Positions 20,707 to 30,255 of a stretch of 64,000 nucleotides of DNA are shown here, one piece after another. The stretch is taken from assembly GCA_026398615.1 (NCBI GenBank), contig JAPLSN010000012.1, positions 62,001 to 126,000 on the forward strand. The letters are read 5' to 3'. The notes under the pieces are model-generated. The model saw only the letters and a program-made list of their open reading frames with translations. It did not search any database and was not told the origin of the DNA. How positions within the stretch are numbered: the stretch's first letter is position 1; the number at the start of each line of letters is the position of its first letter. The DNA is from Spirochaetota bacterium. Its GTDB lineage: Bacteria > Spirochaetota > Spirochaetia > Treponematales > UBA12059. The translations under genes were made by a program, and so were the position numbers.

Positions 20707-21630
20707 ATGTCGGAATCCAGGGCGTCCGCCTACACGGCGGGAGTGGTTACCGCCCTCGCATGGGGGCTTTCCTTCCTCAGCATCAAGGTATCGGTGGCGG
20801 TCCTTCCGCCCATGACCCTCGGCCTGGCCCGTTTCGTCATCGCATCGGCGCTCCTGCTGGCGATCGTAGCCGTGATGGGGTCCGATGCCGCAGGGCGCAG
20901 GGGGCTCTCCCGCCTGCGCTTCGAGGCGCGGGATTTCCCCTCGCTCGCGGGGGCGGGCCTCGTCGGGGTGACGATCTACTTCCTGTGCGAGAACAACGGC
21001 GTGCTCCTGCTCTCGGCGTCCGAATCGAGCATCATCATCGGGACGATCCCGGTCATCACCATGCTCTCCGAGCGGCTCTTCCTCGGGACCCGCCTGGCGA
21101 AGCTCCAGTACTTCGGATCGGCGCTGTCGGCCGGCGGCGTCATCCTCATCGTCGCGGAATCCCTCCACCTGAGCGCCGCGCCGATCGGCTACCTTTTCAT
21201 GCTCGGCGCGGCCCTGTCCTGGGTCGGTTATTCCTTCATCACCCGCCCGGCACTCGCCAGGTACGGCCGCATCGAGACGACCTTCTGGCAGAGCGTATTC
21301 GGAGCGGCGGGATTCCTGCCCTTCGTGATTTTCGAGCGCACGGACTGGTCGCGCGTCGACGGTGTAATAGTCCTCAACGTCCTGTTCCTGGGCATCGTCT
21401 GTTCCGCGCTCGGCTACCTCCTGTACGTCCACAACCTGAAAATTCTCGGCGCGGGCGTGGCGAGCGTGTTCATCAACCTCATTCCGGTCGTTTCGGTCGT
21501 GTCATCGTTCTTCATCCTGGGGGAGCGGATGTCGGGATTCCAGGTCGCGGGAGCCGTCGTCGTCATCGCTGGGGTCTGGCTGGCCACGACGGGCGGAAAG
21601 CGACCCGTCATCGAGGACCCTCGGGCATAG
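20707..21630 (+). CDS. EamA/DMT-family transporter
   Basis: A 307-residue membrane protein with ten predicted helices in two EamA repeats (about residues 10-145 and 158-295). Characteristic motifs are WGLSFLSIKV at the start of repeat one, and SVFINLIPVVSVVSSFFILGERMSGFQVAGAVVVIAGVWL at the end of repeat two. Members export amino acids, nucleotides or metabolites; the substrate is not predictable. The gene has a weak ribosome site and stands alone. Confidence 0.88.
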   Translation: MSESRASAYTAGVVTALAWGLSFLSIKVSVAVLPPMTLGLARFVIASALLLAIVAVMGSDAAGRRGLSRLRFEARDFPSLAGAGLVGVTIYFLCENNGVLLLSASESSIIIGTIPVITMLSERLFLGTRLAKLQYFGSALSAGGVILIVAESLHLSAAPIGYLFMLGAALSWVGYSFITRPALARYGRIETTFWQSVFGAAGFLPFVIFERTDWSRVDGVIVLNVLFLGIVCSALGYLLYVHNLKILGAGVASVFINLIPVVSVVSSFFILGERMSGFQVAGAVVVIAGVWLATTGGKRPVIEDPRA

Positions 21631-21680
21631 CGCCGCCGGAAAGCGGAGCATCGCCGCCGGCGGCATGACGCGCGAACGAC

Positions 21681-23336
21681 TCAATATCCCTGCGACACGG
21701 CCCGGTTGGAGTCCTTCTGGCAGAGTTCGTTGTAGACGGGGCTGCGGAGCTTGAGCCTGTCCTTGGTCTCCTGGGAGAAGGGGATGTAGCGCCAGAAGAT
21801 GCTCCGGATGTCCCGGTCGAGCTTCTGGATGCCCTGGCTTTCCTTGAAGATCCAGGCGACGTAGTCGGACACGAAGGCTTCCTTGACATCGCCCTTGAAT
21901 TTCTTGGACAGGCAGTTCTGGTAGTAGTTCCCGGTCAAGCCTTCTTCCATCCAGAGGTAGGAAGACTTTTCCTTGGCGGTGGTCCACCTGAGGTCCGCGA
22001 TGGCGTACACGATGGCCATCTGCAGGTTTTTCGGGTAAAGCGGCACGGCGATGCGCCCGCGGCTCGTGGCCCGGTTGTGGATGTCGAAGGGTTCCCAGCA
22101 GAAACCGGCGTCGCCGTAGCAGGGCACGATGATGACGTAGGGCACGATGCGGTTCATCGTCGTCTTGTAGGGCCGGTAGTAGGCTTCGATGTCGACGGTT
22201 TCCAGCCAGGCCATCCACTTGGCAAGGTTTTCCCTCGTCGCGACGTCCTGGAGCCCGCCGTGGAAGTATTCCTTGGCCAGGATGGGGAAGTGGTTCCCCT
22301 GCCGGCCGACGCAGATCTTGGCCATGTTCTTGACCGTCCCGAACTCCTGCTGGAAGGCGGCCAGGTCCACGCGGGTGTCCGCGCCCATGGCGTCCAGCTT
22401 TTCCTTCATCGACACGAGTTCGTCCGAAGCATTCTGGCAGTCCCGCAGGGTCTGCTGGAGTTCCTTGTCCGCCGCCAGCATGCGCTTGAGGATGTCGGAG
22501 AGCTCGCTCATGAATTTCTTCTGCCCGTCCGCGTAGAGCGTGTCCACGCCCTGGAACTCCGGTATGGGCGAATGCGAGCAGATGGCTTCGACCCGTTCCC
22601 TGAGGAGGGTTTCGAGGCTCCTCCTTTCCCCGGCCTTGGCGCGCATGACGCCTTCCGCGTTCTCCCGCTTGCCCTGGGACTTGGCGAGGATGGCGGAGAA
22701 ACGGGAGCGGTCGTCGCGCTTTTCGTATTTCACGTCGTCCGAAGTGCTCGGCCCGATACGGCCGAGGGCGACTTCGCGGAGCCACTCGTCGAGATAGAAG
22801 AAGGGTTCGTCGGTGGTCTTTTTGAAGACGACGCGGTGGAGGATGTCCCTGATCTCGGACGTGAAGAGGTTGGGATGGAGGACGCCGAAGCGGAGCATGA
22901 GCTGCTTGGCCTGGGACATCTGGGGGGAGATGAGCTTCTGGGCGACCTTCGACGCGAGGTTCCAGTACGCAGCCGTCAGGTTCTGGCGGTACATCGTCCG
23001 GTCCTGGGGGTCGGTAGCCTGGATGAATTTCGTGAGGACAGTGTGAACGCGCTGGGCTTCGTCGCCCTCTCCCGCGAGAGTCTTCTTGTAGAATTCGGGA
23101 TCGGCGAACCAGGACGCCGGCTTTTCCTCCTCCATCCGGGCGGGGACCTCGATATTCTTTTTCGTGAGGTCCGTGACCGCTCCGGGGCCGGTTTCGTCCG
23201 CCGCAGCGCTGGCTTCGTCCCTGAAAAGCGACGAGAAATCGGGCCGACCGTCCGAAGGCCTTGACGTTTCCTTGGGCGTGTATTCCTCGAGCCCTTCGAG
23301 GAGACCCGCAATCTCGGGATCGAGCTGGTCCGACAT
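21681..23336 (-). CDS. Large cytoplasmic protein of unknown function
   Basis: The 551-residue protein has a GGAGGG site seven bases upstream, no signal peptide and no membrane segment. It starts with an acidic, probably disordered tail (MSDQLDPEIAGLLEGLEEY... to about residue 75). Alpha-helical regions follow (about 80-330), including a likely coiled coil (SELSDILKRMLAADKELQQTLRDCQNASDELVSMKEKLDAMG). The C-terminal mixed domain includes PYVIIVPCYGDAGFCWEPFD and KNLQMAIVYAIADLRWTTAKEKSSYLWMEEGLTGNYYQN. I do not recognise the family. Codon use is typical of the window, so it is probably a native lineage-specific gene. Confidence 0.72.
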   Translation of the reverse strand: MSDQLDPEIAGLLEGLEEYTPKETSRPSDGRPDFSSLFRDEASAAADETGPGAVTDLTKKNIEVPARMEEEKPASWFADPEFYKKTLAGEGDEAQRVHTVLTKFIQATDPQDRTMYRQNLTAAYWNLASKVAQKLISPQMSQAKQLMLRFGVLHPNLFTSEIRDILHRVVFKKTTDEPFFYLDEWLREVALGRIGPSTSDDVKYEKRDDRSRFSAILAKSQGKRENAEGVMRAKAGERRSLETLLRERVEAICSHSPIPEFQGVDTLYADGQKKFMSELSDILKRMLAADKELQQTLRDCQNASDELVSMKEKLDAMGADTRVDLAAFQQEFGTVKNMAKICVGRQGNHFPILAKEYFHGGLQDVATRENLAKWMAWLETVDIEAYYRPYKTTMNRIVPYVIIVPCYGDAGFCWEPFDIHNRATSRGRIAVPLYPKNLQMAIVYAIADLRWTTAKEKSSYLWMEEGLTGNYYQNCLSKKFKGDVKEAFVSDYVAWIFKESQGIQKLDRDIRSIFWRYIPFSQETKDRLKLRSPVYNELCQKDSNRAVSQGY

Positions 23337-23503
23337 GATCGTTCCCTCCGCTACGGCCGCGCCGTGATTCGGCTGCTCGTTCGATTGTACCGCGCGCGGA
23401 GCGGGGAAGCAAGGCGCGAACCGAGGCTTGGAAAAACCAGCGGACGCCCTTTCGAGGGCGTCCGCGTGCGGCCTTCGCGGCCTCGTCCAATTGATTTACT
23501 GAT

Positions 23504-23579
23504 CCTTACTAAAGTAAGGAAACATGAATCATCCATTTTTCGTTCCCGCGAGGGGTAATTATTGACGATTCATGTTTCC
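23504..23579. promoter_or_regulatory. Two linked inverted repeats in a non-coding stretch
   Basis: CCTTAC/GTAAGG (23504-23509, 23514-23519) forms a tight hairpin. The overlapping GGAAACATGAATC (23518-23530) pairs perfectly with GATTCATGTTTCC (23567-23579) across 36 bp. They share two bases. They lie downstream of the 64-residue gene and upstream of the 551-residue gene, both minus-strand, so they could be a terminator, an operator or a structured leader. Confidence 0.4.
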
Positions 23580-23638
23580 TTTCCATTAAAATGATTAGGT
23601 AAGAAGGGTTTTTTGCCTGTCGGGTCGCGCTCAGGCGC

Positions 23639-23833
23639 TCAGGCGCTCAGGGGCATGATGTAACCGGTGCGGATGCAGGTGTCGAAGAGTTCGCGGCTCA
23701 TGAACTCCTCCTGGACATCTTCCCAGTCTTCGTGGCGATGCACGATTCGGACGTAAAAACCATCCTCGATCTCGTCCATGAGTTCGAGCGTCGACGGAGT
23801 TTCGACGCCGCTCCTGATCGTGAAATGTTTCAT
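23639..23833 (-). CDS. Small acidic protein of unknown function
   Basis: A 64-residue cytoplasmic protein (MKHFTIRSGVETPSTLELMDEIEDGFYVRIVHRHEDWEDVQEEFMSRELFDTCIRTGYIMPLSA) preceded by a strong AGGAGGAAG site. That, plus typical codon use, supports it as real. It is acidic, lacks cysteines for a metal site apart from one, and matches no family I know. Confidence 0.65.
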   Translation of the reverse strand: MKHFTIRSGVETPSTLELMDEIEDGFYVRIVHRHEDWEDVQEEFMSRELFDTCIRTGYIMPLSA

Positions 23834-24033
23834 CGCTTCCTCCTCGCGGGATACGATCCATCGGGACGCGTTTCCCGCCTGTTCCTATTTTCGGAAGCAA
23901 ACCGGGGGCATTTTAGCGCGGAATGAGAAAAACAGCGCGGACGAACCGGCGGGAGCGCCTTCCGGGTTGACCCCGGATCCCGCGAAGCGCCATGAAGCGC
24001 CGTTCCCACCGGGGTTCAATCATGGGGGAAACC

Positions 24034-24555
24034 TCAGGACGGTTCGTTGTAGTCCGAAACCGCTTCGCGCGCGAGCCGTTCGTAGGTGGACGCGCTGGAA
24101 CGCACGCGTTCGAGGTCCCCGTCGGAAAGCGACCGTATCGCCCTGGCGGGGATTCCGACGATGAGCGATCGCGGAGGGAATTCCTTCCCCTGCGTGACGA
24201 GTGCTCCCGCGCCGACGACGCACCCGTCGCCGATCTTCGCCCCGTCCAGCACGATGGCGCCCATGCCGATCATGCAGCCGTTGCCGATGACGCAGCCGTG
24301 GAGGACGGCGCGGTGGCCGATCGTGACATCGTCGCCCACCAGGCAGGGGAAGCCCGGGTCCTCGTGGATGACGGCGCCGTCCTGGACGTTGCTCCGCCTG
24401 CCGATGCGCACCTGGTCGACGTCGGCGCGCAGCACCGCGCCGAACCAGACGCTCGAGCCTTCCGCCAGCGTCACGTCGCCGGCCACCTCAGCGTTCCACG
24501 CCACGAAGACGCCGTCGGCCAGCTCGGGTTTCCTGTTTCCTATCGAATGGACCAT
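24034..24555 (-). CDS. Gamma-carbonic-anhydrase-like hexapeptide-repeat protein
   Basis: The 173-residue protein is a left-handed beta-helix built from hexapeptide repeats: VTLAEGSSVWFGAVLRADVDQVRIGRRSNVQDGAVIHED, then IGHRAVLHGCVIGNGCMIGMGAIVLDGAKIGDGCVVGAGALV. The metal-ligand positions of gamma-CA/YrdA proteins (N..DG..H, GH..LHGC) are kept; the YrdA-type members have uncertain enzymatic activity. A GGAGGT site supports MVHSIG as the start. It diverges from the following lipoprotein gene. Confidence 0.88.
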   Translation of the reverse strand: MVHSIGNRKPELADGVFVAWNAEVAGDVTLAEGSSVWFGAVLRADVDQVRIGRRSNVQDGAVIHEDPGFPCLVGDDVTIGHRAVLHGCVIGNGCMIGMGAIVLDGAKIGDGCVVGAGALVTQGKEFPPRSLIVGIPARAIRSLSDGDLERVRSSASTYERLAREAVSDYNEPS

Positions 24556-24708
24556 GTCGGACCTCCGGTGCGTGGAGCATATCATGTAGCGCGGTTTTCA
24601 GGCGATGCGGATCGAGGCGGGGGATTGAAACGCGCCTTGTTTTCGAACATCATCTCACTGTCGCGTTCCGGCATGCCGCGGGCGCGTTCCACGATGGAGG
24701 GACGAAAC

Positions 24709-26511
24709 ATGAGGCGGAAGTCCGGCACCGTATCGACGATCCTGCGCGCCGTCGCTGTGGCGGCGGTCGTCCTGGCGTTCGCGTCCTGCGGGCAGAAACC
24801 GTCGGGACAGGCTCCCGGCCCGGGCGTCCAGGCTCCGGGTACCGGCCAACCGGCGGCTTCCCGGTCATCGGCGGATCCAGGCACCACGCCGGGCGATTCT
24901 TCCTCCGGCGGCGCCACGGCCGCCCCCGGATCTCCCGCCCTGCCGCAAACCGGATCCTCCGGACCGGCCTCTCCGACGCCCGCGGCATCGCCGCCGCCCG
25001 CCGCTCCCGTCAATCCGCAAACCGGACCGGCGGCTCCGTCCGCGACGGCGCCCACCGTCGATTACGCCGTGATGAAAAACGTCACGGTGCCGGATCCGAA
25101 GATACTGCTGCCTTCGGGCGTATACCTGAAAGGGCAGACCGTCCAGCTGGGCTGCGACCTCAAGGAAGCGCTCATCCGGTATACGCTCGATGGTTCCAGT
25201 CCCGGGCCAGGCGTCGGTTTCGCGTACTCGGGACCCGTCAAACTCGATGCGACCGCAGCGTTCCGCACCGTCGCCTACATTCCCGGAGGCAAGTCGTCGG
25301 CCATCGTCTCGGCCGAATTCTCCGTCGGCGAAGTCCACGTCGGGGGCAGGACCTCCGGCGCGGGCGCGGAAAACGGAACCAGGGCCGCACCCTTCGGCGC
25401 CGTATCCCGGGGCCTGTCCGAAGCCTTGGCCAAGGGCGCGGACACGGTGAAGGTGGCGGCGGGAACTTATACCGAAAAGATCGACATCACGGGCAACGTG
25501 ACCATCCGCGGCGGTTATTCGTCCGATTTTTCCGAGCGGAATCCCGCCGCGAACGTTTCGATCCTGGCCGCTCCGGAAACTGCCGGGGCCACGCAGATAG
25601 CGCCGGGCTACGCGATCCGGTTTTCGGGCGCCCTCGTCGGCCAGAAGACCCTGCTGGAAGGCATGACGATCCGAGGCGGCGACGCGGCCTTCGCGACCGC
25701 CGTGCTGACGGCGGAACAGGCTGCCCCGCTGATCCGCGATTGCATGCTTGCAGGCGGCTTCGGCAGTTATTCCTACGGCCTTCGCGCCCTTTCCAAGTCC
25801 TCGCCGCGGCTGGAGCGCTGCCGAATCGACGGCGGCGAGGGGGGATCGAGCTTCGGCGTCTCCGCGGATTCCTCCGTGGTCATCTGCATTTCCTCGACCA
25901 TCGCGGCGGGCACGGGCACCGTCGTTTCCTATGGCTTTTCCCTGACGGGCTCCCGGGCACAGGTTTCGGGCTGCGCGGTGGACGGCGGGAAAGCCAACGC
26001 TTCATACGGCGTGGCGTTGTATTCTGCCGCCGGGGTCGCGCTCAATGGCTGCACGCTATCGGGAGGCGCCGGGAAGACCGCGTACGCCGTGTTCATCGCA
26101 TCGTCGGATCCCGAGATCAGGAACTGCATCATCTTCGCCCGCGGGTCGGCGAAGTCCTACGGCGTCTACGAGAACTACGGGGATTCCGACCCGAAGGCGC
26201 TCGAAGCCAACTGTTTCTTCGACTCGGCGACCGGGATCTACTTCGACGAGGATACGAAGAAGACTTTCGCCGGCGTGGACGCGAACGGGCAATTGGTCGC
26301 CGCGGAAGGGACGCTCATGACGACGCCGCGCGGCCTGCGCAACATCGTCGAACGCCCGGCCCTCCAGGCGGCGCCCGATTTTCGGCCTTCGGGCGGTCTG
26401 CCCGCGTCGGTCACGCAAGGCGGCGTCGCGAGTCCCGCGGGCTTCGACCTCGACCGGGACGGAAAGAAGCGCAGCGCCCCATACTCGATCGGAGCCTACG
26501 AAATCGACTGA
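24709..26511 (+). CDS. Surface lipoprotein with chitobiase-like fold and right-handed beta-helix
   Basis: The 600-residue exported protein has lipobox AFASC (Cys near residue 26). A flexible Pro/Ala/Gly/Ser linker runs to about residue 115. A chitobiase C-terminal (CHB_HEX_C)-like Ig domain follows (GVYLKGQTVQLGCDLKEALIRYTLDGSSPG..., about 130-205). A DUF1565-type beta-helix (about 220-560) then starts GTRAAPFGAVSRGLSEALAKGADTVKVAAGTY. A GGAGGG site fixes the start. Such proteins sit on the outer surface and may bind polysaccharide. It is probably in one unit with the following lipoprotein gene. Confidence 0.82.
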   Translation: MRRKSGTVSTILRAVAVAAVVLAFASCGQKPSGQAPGPGVQAPGTGQPAASRSSADPGTTPGDSSSGGATAAPGSPALPQTGSSGPASPTPAASPPPAAPVNPQTGPAAPSATAPTVDYAVMKNVTVPDPKILLPSGVYLKGQTVQLGCDLKEALIRYTLDGSSPGPGVGFAYSGPVKLDATAAFRTVAYIPGGKSSAIVSAEFSVGEVHVGGRTSGAGAENGTRAAPFGAVSRGLSEALAKGADTVKVAAGTYTEKIDITGNVTIRGGYSSDFSERNPAANVSILAAPETAGATQIAPGYAIRFSGALVGQKTLLEGMTIRGGDAAFATAVLTAEQAAPLIRDCMLAGGFGSYSYGLRALSKSSPRLERCRIDGGEGGSSFGVSADSSVVICISSTIAAGTGTVVSYGFSLTGSRAQVSGCAVDGGKANASYGVALYSAAGVALNGCTLSGGAGKTAYAVFIASSDPEIRNCIIFARGSAKSYGVYENYGDSDPKALEANCFFDSATGIYFDEDTKKTFAGVDANGQLVAAEGTLMTTPRGLRNIVERPALQAAPDFRPSGGLPASVTQGGVASPAGFDLDRDGKKRSAPYSIGAYEID

Positions 26512-26635
26512 AATCGGCGCTCGCCCGGTCAGGCCGCAGCTGCGGGGCGTGAAGGTCCTTTCCTGCGGATACCGGGCCGTCCAGCCGGGCGGGAAGGGGC
26601 AGCTCCGCCGTTACAGACGGTGGAGGTACCCCGAC

Positions 26636-27700
26636 ATGATCCACTGCTTCAAGACTGTTTCCCTGGCGGCGCGGCGTGCGGCGGGATTCGCCGGCATGGC
26701 GGCCTTCCTGTGGGCTTCGGCGTGCGCGTGTGCGCCCGAGATCGTCGAAAATGCCTTTACCCCCGGCGACCTGACGCCCCCGACGCTCGTTTCGTGGTCG
26801 GTCGATTCATCCCGATCCCTGTCCTTCGTGTTCGACGAGGATGTTTCCGCCGATGCGGATGACTTCAACGTGGACGGGGGCCTCGCGCCGGACCTGGTGA
26901 CGGCCGCCGGCCGCATCGTCACCGTGGGGCTGGATGGCGACCAGCAACTCGGAACACATTACGCGGCAGCAGGCCTGGTCGCCGATGCCGCGGGGAACAC
27001 CAGCCGCTTTGTCGTGCCGTTTTCAGGCTACAATTCCCGCGTTCCCGTCCTCGTCATCAACGAGATACTCTGCGAAGGTTCGTCCACCCATCCGGATGTC
27101 CTCGAATTGCGGGCGAAGAGCGCGGGCAACATCGCGGGCGTCGTGTTTATTGTTGGGGCGGCGGGAGCCGAGACCCTGCGCTACGATTTTCCCGCCGCTG
27201 AAGTGGCCCCGGGCGATTTCATCGTGCTGCACCTGAAGCCGTCGGGAACGGCAGACGAAGTCGACGAAACGGGCGGCACCGCCGTCTCGGGCGGTGCGGA
27301 CGCCACTCCGGGCGGCAGGGATTTCTGGTTCAGGGAAGCGGGCGGCGGCTTGCCGAACGCGAACGGGGTCCTCGTCCTCCACGCCGCCATGCCCGGCAGG
27401 ATCATCGACGCGGTCGCATATTCCGAGCGGACGAGCCAGTCGGACTCCAAGTACGGGGGGTTTGGCACGCAAGCATTCAGGACCGCGGTGGAAACGGTCG
27501 TCGAAGTCGGGGCGTGGTTGAAACGGGAATCGAACGCGCGGCCGGAGGACTGCGTCCCGAGCGGGAGCACGACGAGCACGAGGACGATCTGCCGTTCTTC
27601 CGGGTCCGATGACGGCGATCAGGCGGAGGACTGGCATATCGCGCCGTCCCGCGGCGCCACGATCGGGGCGACCAACACCGACGAGGTCTACACGCCCTGA
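26636..27700 (+). CDS. Exported lipoprotein with Ig-like and lamin-tail-like domains
   Basis: The 354-residue protein has an N-terminal signal with cysteines at the cleavage region (WASACACAPE), so lipidation is likely. Residues about 40-130 (TPPTLVSWSVDSSRSLSFVFDEDV...) resemble SbsA/Ig-like domains. Residues about 150-300 (VPVLVINEILCEGSSTHPDVLELRAKS...NGVLVLHAAMPGRIIDAVAYSE) have the order of lamin-tail domains, common in cell-surface proteins. The start follows a TGGAGG site. It lies 124 bp after the beta-helix lipoprotein. Function is unknown. Confidence 0.75.
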   Translation: MIHCFKTVSLAARRAAGFAGMAAFLWASACACAPEIVENAFTPGDLTPPTLVSWSVDSSRSLSFVFDEDVSADADDFNVDGGLAPDLVTAAGRIVTVGLDGDQQLGTHYAAAGLVADAAGNTSRFVVPFSGYNSRVPVLVINEILCEGSSTHPDVLELRAKSAGNIAGVVFIVGAAGAETLRYDFPAAEVAPGDFIVLHLKPSGTADEVDETGGTAVSGGADATPGGRDFWFREAGGGLPNANGVLVLHAAMPGRIIDAVAYSERTSQSDSKYGGFGTQAFRTAVETVVEVGAWLKRESNARPEDCVPSGSTTSTRTICRSSGSDDGDQAEDWHIAPSRGATIGATNTDEVYTP

Positions 27701-27732
27701 TCCGACGGGCGGCGGCGGTAGCGCCGCTCCCG

Positions 27733-28548
27733 CTATTCGGCGATGCCGAAGGACGCGGCGGCCTTCCCACCGTCGCCGTAGATCTTGAAGAGGTCGCCTG
27801 AAGTCCAGCGAGGCGGGTTTTTCGGGTTTCCCTGCCAGGACGCCATGTAAAGGGGCGAGTTGATGATCTTGCCATTGGCGTCCCTGGAGACACCCGGGTT
27901 GCCCAGGTTCATGAACTCGATCGTCACGCCCTTGAAGATGTTGGCGTGGATGTAGTGCGCGGTGCCGTCCCCGTCGATCTTGAGGATGACGCCCGCGTGC
28001 GTGAGCGGATCGTTGCCGAATGTGCCGTCCCCGTTCCGGTCCCAGGTGTCGTCCCAGAATACGACGTCCCCCGCCTCGGGGGTCCTGGCATCCCGGAGCG
28101 CGCCCCTGTCCTCGAGGCTTGCGTAGAGCCTGGCGACGCCGTTCCCGTCGTACTTGCCGAAGTCCACGGTGATGTCGACGCCGGCGCCCCAGAAGAGGGC
28201 CGACACCGTGCCGATGCAGTCCATGTCGAAGCTCTTCCCGGCCACGAGGACGCCTTTCTGGCCGTACTTGACGCCGATCACCCCGGTCGCCGTCGCAAGG
28301 AGCCGTTCCCTGAACCGGGCGAGGGCTTTGGCATCGGCGGTTCCCGCATCCTGCGAGAGCTTGACCGCCCCGGTGTCCGCGCCGGCGGACGGAACCGCCA
28401 TGGAACCCGGCGCTTCGACAGGCACGGCCGGTTTGTCGGCCCGCGCGGCGGATCCGGTGGCGCAGGCCGACAGGACCGCGATGAGGAACGAGGCGGGGGC
28501 GACGACGGCCGCGCGACGCGTCATCCGTACGGCGAATGACTGTTTCAT
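27733..28548 (-). CDS. NlpC/P60- or CHAP-like cysteine peptidase lipoprotein
   Basis: The 271-residue exported protein has lipobox VLSAC. After a low-complexity linker, the C-terminal domain (about 85-260) has a candidate catalytic cysteine in SFDMDCIGTVSALFWGAG and a histidine in PLTHAGVILKIDG. A downstream YIHAN follows, the order found in cell-wall amidases or endopeptidases of the NlpC/P60 superfamily. EF-hand-like DRNGDGTFGND may bind calcium. The family fit is by motif order only; peptidoglycan trimming is the inferred role. The start chosen gives the lipoprotein signal; longer upstream extensions are GC-frame noise. Confidence 0.7.
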   Translation of the reverse strand: MKQSFAVRMTRRAAVVAPASFLIAVLSACATGSAARADKPAVPVEAPGSMAVPSAGADTGAVKLSQDAGTADAKALARFRERLLATATGVIGVKYGQKGVLVAGKSFDMDCIGTVSALFWGAGVDITVDFGKYDGNGVARLYASLEDRGALRDARTPEAGDVVFWDDTWDRNGDGTFGNDPLTHAGVILKIDGDGTAHYIHANIFKGVTIEFMNLGNPGVSRDANGKIINSPLYMASWQGNPKNPPRWTSGDLFKIYGDGGKAAASFGIAE

Positions 28549-28795
28549 GATCACCAGTATAAGATCTTCCGCGGGCGCCGACCATGAAAAATCGGCCAAA
28601 CCCGGGCAGCCCGGGGTGACGCTGTCGTGGGGGTTCACCGATACCCGATGTACCCGCGTTGTACCTCCCGTCGCCGAGCCTCCCCGTGGGTCGGCCCCGC
28701 GATCTGTCTTGATGGCAGGGTATGTCCCTTCCGGACGGCAGGTTCGCGCTCCTGCGAGGTTGACGGATGGACGCACGGACACAATAATCGGCCTC

Positions 28796-30253
28796 ATGAG
28801 CATAATCCCGGAAATTCTCGCGTCCTTCGCCGTCGCGCTGTTCCTTGTCTTCTCCGTCGCGGTCATGCGCACCCTCGCCGTTCCCCGCGCGCATCCGCCC
28901 GGGAAGCCCGATCCCGCGCTCGCCCGGCGGTTTTCCGGGACCGAGGAGGCTCTTGCCGCCCTCGTCCGCTGCCCGACAGTGTCGCGTTTCGGGGACGACG
29001 GGTACGACGCGGCCGCGTCCGATTCTTTCCGCGAGGAACTGGCCCGCCGCTTTCCCCTGGTCCACGAGCGGCTCCTCAGGCGGGACGTCGGTGAGCGCGC
29101 GATGCTCTTCGAGTGGCCCGGTTCCACGAGCGCCGATCCGGTGCTCCTCATGTCGCACTACGACGTCGTGCCCACGGGCGAGGCGCCATGGACGCACGAG
29201 CCCTTCTCCGGCGACCTGGCCGGGGAGTACGTCTGGGGGCGTGGAAGCCAGGACACCAAGGTCACCCTCGTCGGCGCGCTCGCGGCGGCCGAATCCCTCC
29301 TCGCCGGGGGCTTCGCGCCCGGCCGCACGGTATTCTTCGGTTTCGGAGGGGACGAGGAAGTCGGGGGCGTCCGCGGCGCGGCCTCGATCGCGGAATACCT
29401 GGAGAAGCGGAACGTCCGCCTGGCCTTCCTCCTCGACGAGGGGGGCGTGATCGCCGACGGCATCCTTTCTTTCGCGGACCGGCCGCTTGCCCTCGTCGGC
29501 ATTTCCGAAAAAGGTTATGTCGATTTCACTATCGAAGTCCCCGGTTCCGGAGGTTACGCGTCCATGCCGCCGAAACGGACCGCCGCCGGCGACCTCGCGC
29601 GCGCGATGATCGCCGTGGAGCGCAAGCGCCCGCGGGCTCGGCTGACCTATACGGTCCGCTCGATGCTGGCCGCCCTCGCGCCCTACGCGCCCTTTCCCCT
29701 CCGCCTCGCCTTGCGGAACCTCTGGCTGAGCGCCCCGCTCGTCAAGGCGGTCTTCGGGGCCTCGGGCCTGACCAACGCGCTCATCCGCACGACGGCCGCC
29801 GTGACCATGCTCTCCGCGTCCGACAAGGAAAACGTGCTCCCGGACAGGGTCAGGGCCAACGTGAACGTAAGGGTCCTCCCCGGCGACACGGTCAGCCTGG
29901 TCATGACGCGGCTCGCCCGGATTGCGGCTCCTTTCGGCGCCAGGGTGAAGCTCACGCGGGACGGGCATGCCAACGATCCCCTGCCGGAATCGCCTGTGAT
30001 GGGCGAAGGCTGGGACGCGATCGCCTCCGCCCTGGCCGTCACCCACCCTGAAGCCGCGATCATCCCCTTCCTGTTCAGCGCCGGCACCGACACGAAGCAC
30101 TACCGCGGGATCGCGGACGCCATGTACCGCATCTCGCCGATCGTGCAGACTTCCGACGACATCTCGCGCGTACACGGGACGGACGAGCGGATCTCGATGG
30201 AAAACGTCAGGCGCTGCGCCGCGTTCTACCGCGAACTCGAATCCCGTCTCTGA
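28796..30253 (+). CDS. M20-family metallopeptidase (PM20D1/carboxypeptidase-like)
   Basis: The 485-residue protein has an N-terminal membrane anchor (IPEILASFAVALFLVFSVAVM). The two-zinc M20 core follows: LLMSHYDVVPTGE (His, Asp), WGRGSQDTKV (bridging Asp), FFGFGGDEEVGG (catalytic Glu pair), and later FLFSAGTDTKHYRG (His). The insert SEKGYVDFTIEV begins the dimerisation domain. Likely substrates are small peptides or N-acyl amino acids. It is transcribed divergently from the cysteine-peptidase gene and ends just before a double-hairpin repeat. Confidence 0.9.
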   Translation: MSIIPEILASFAVALFLVFSVAVMRTLAVPRAHPPGKPDPALARRFSGTEEALAALVRCPTVSRFGDDGYDAAASDSFREELARRFPLVHERLLRRDVGERAMLFEWPGSTSADPVLLMSHYDVVPTGEAPWTHEPFSGDLAGEYVWGRGSQDTKVTLVGALAAAESLLAGGFAPGRTVFFGFGGDEEVGGVRGAASIAEYLEKRNVRLAFLLDEGGVIADGILSFADRPLALVGISEKGYVDFTIEVPGSGGYASMPPKRTAAGDLARAMIAVERKRPRARLTYTVRSMLAALAPYAPFPLRLALRNLWLSAPLVKAVFGASGLTNALIRTTAAVTMLSASDKENVLPDRVRANVNVRVLPGDTVSLVMTRLARIAAPFGARVKLTRDGHANDPLPESPVMGEGWDAIASALAVTHPEAAIIPFLFSAGTDTKHYRGIADAMYRISPIVQTSDDISRVHGTDERISMENVRRCAAFYRELESRL

Positions 30254-30255
30254 CA

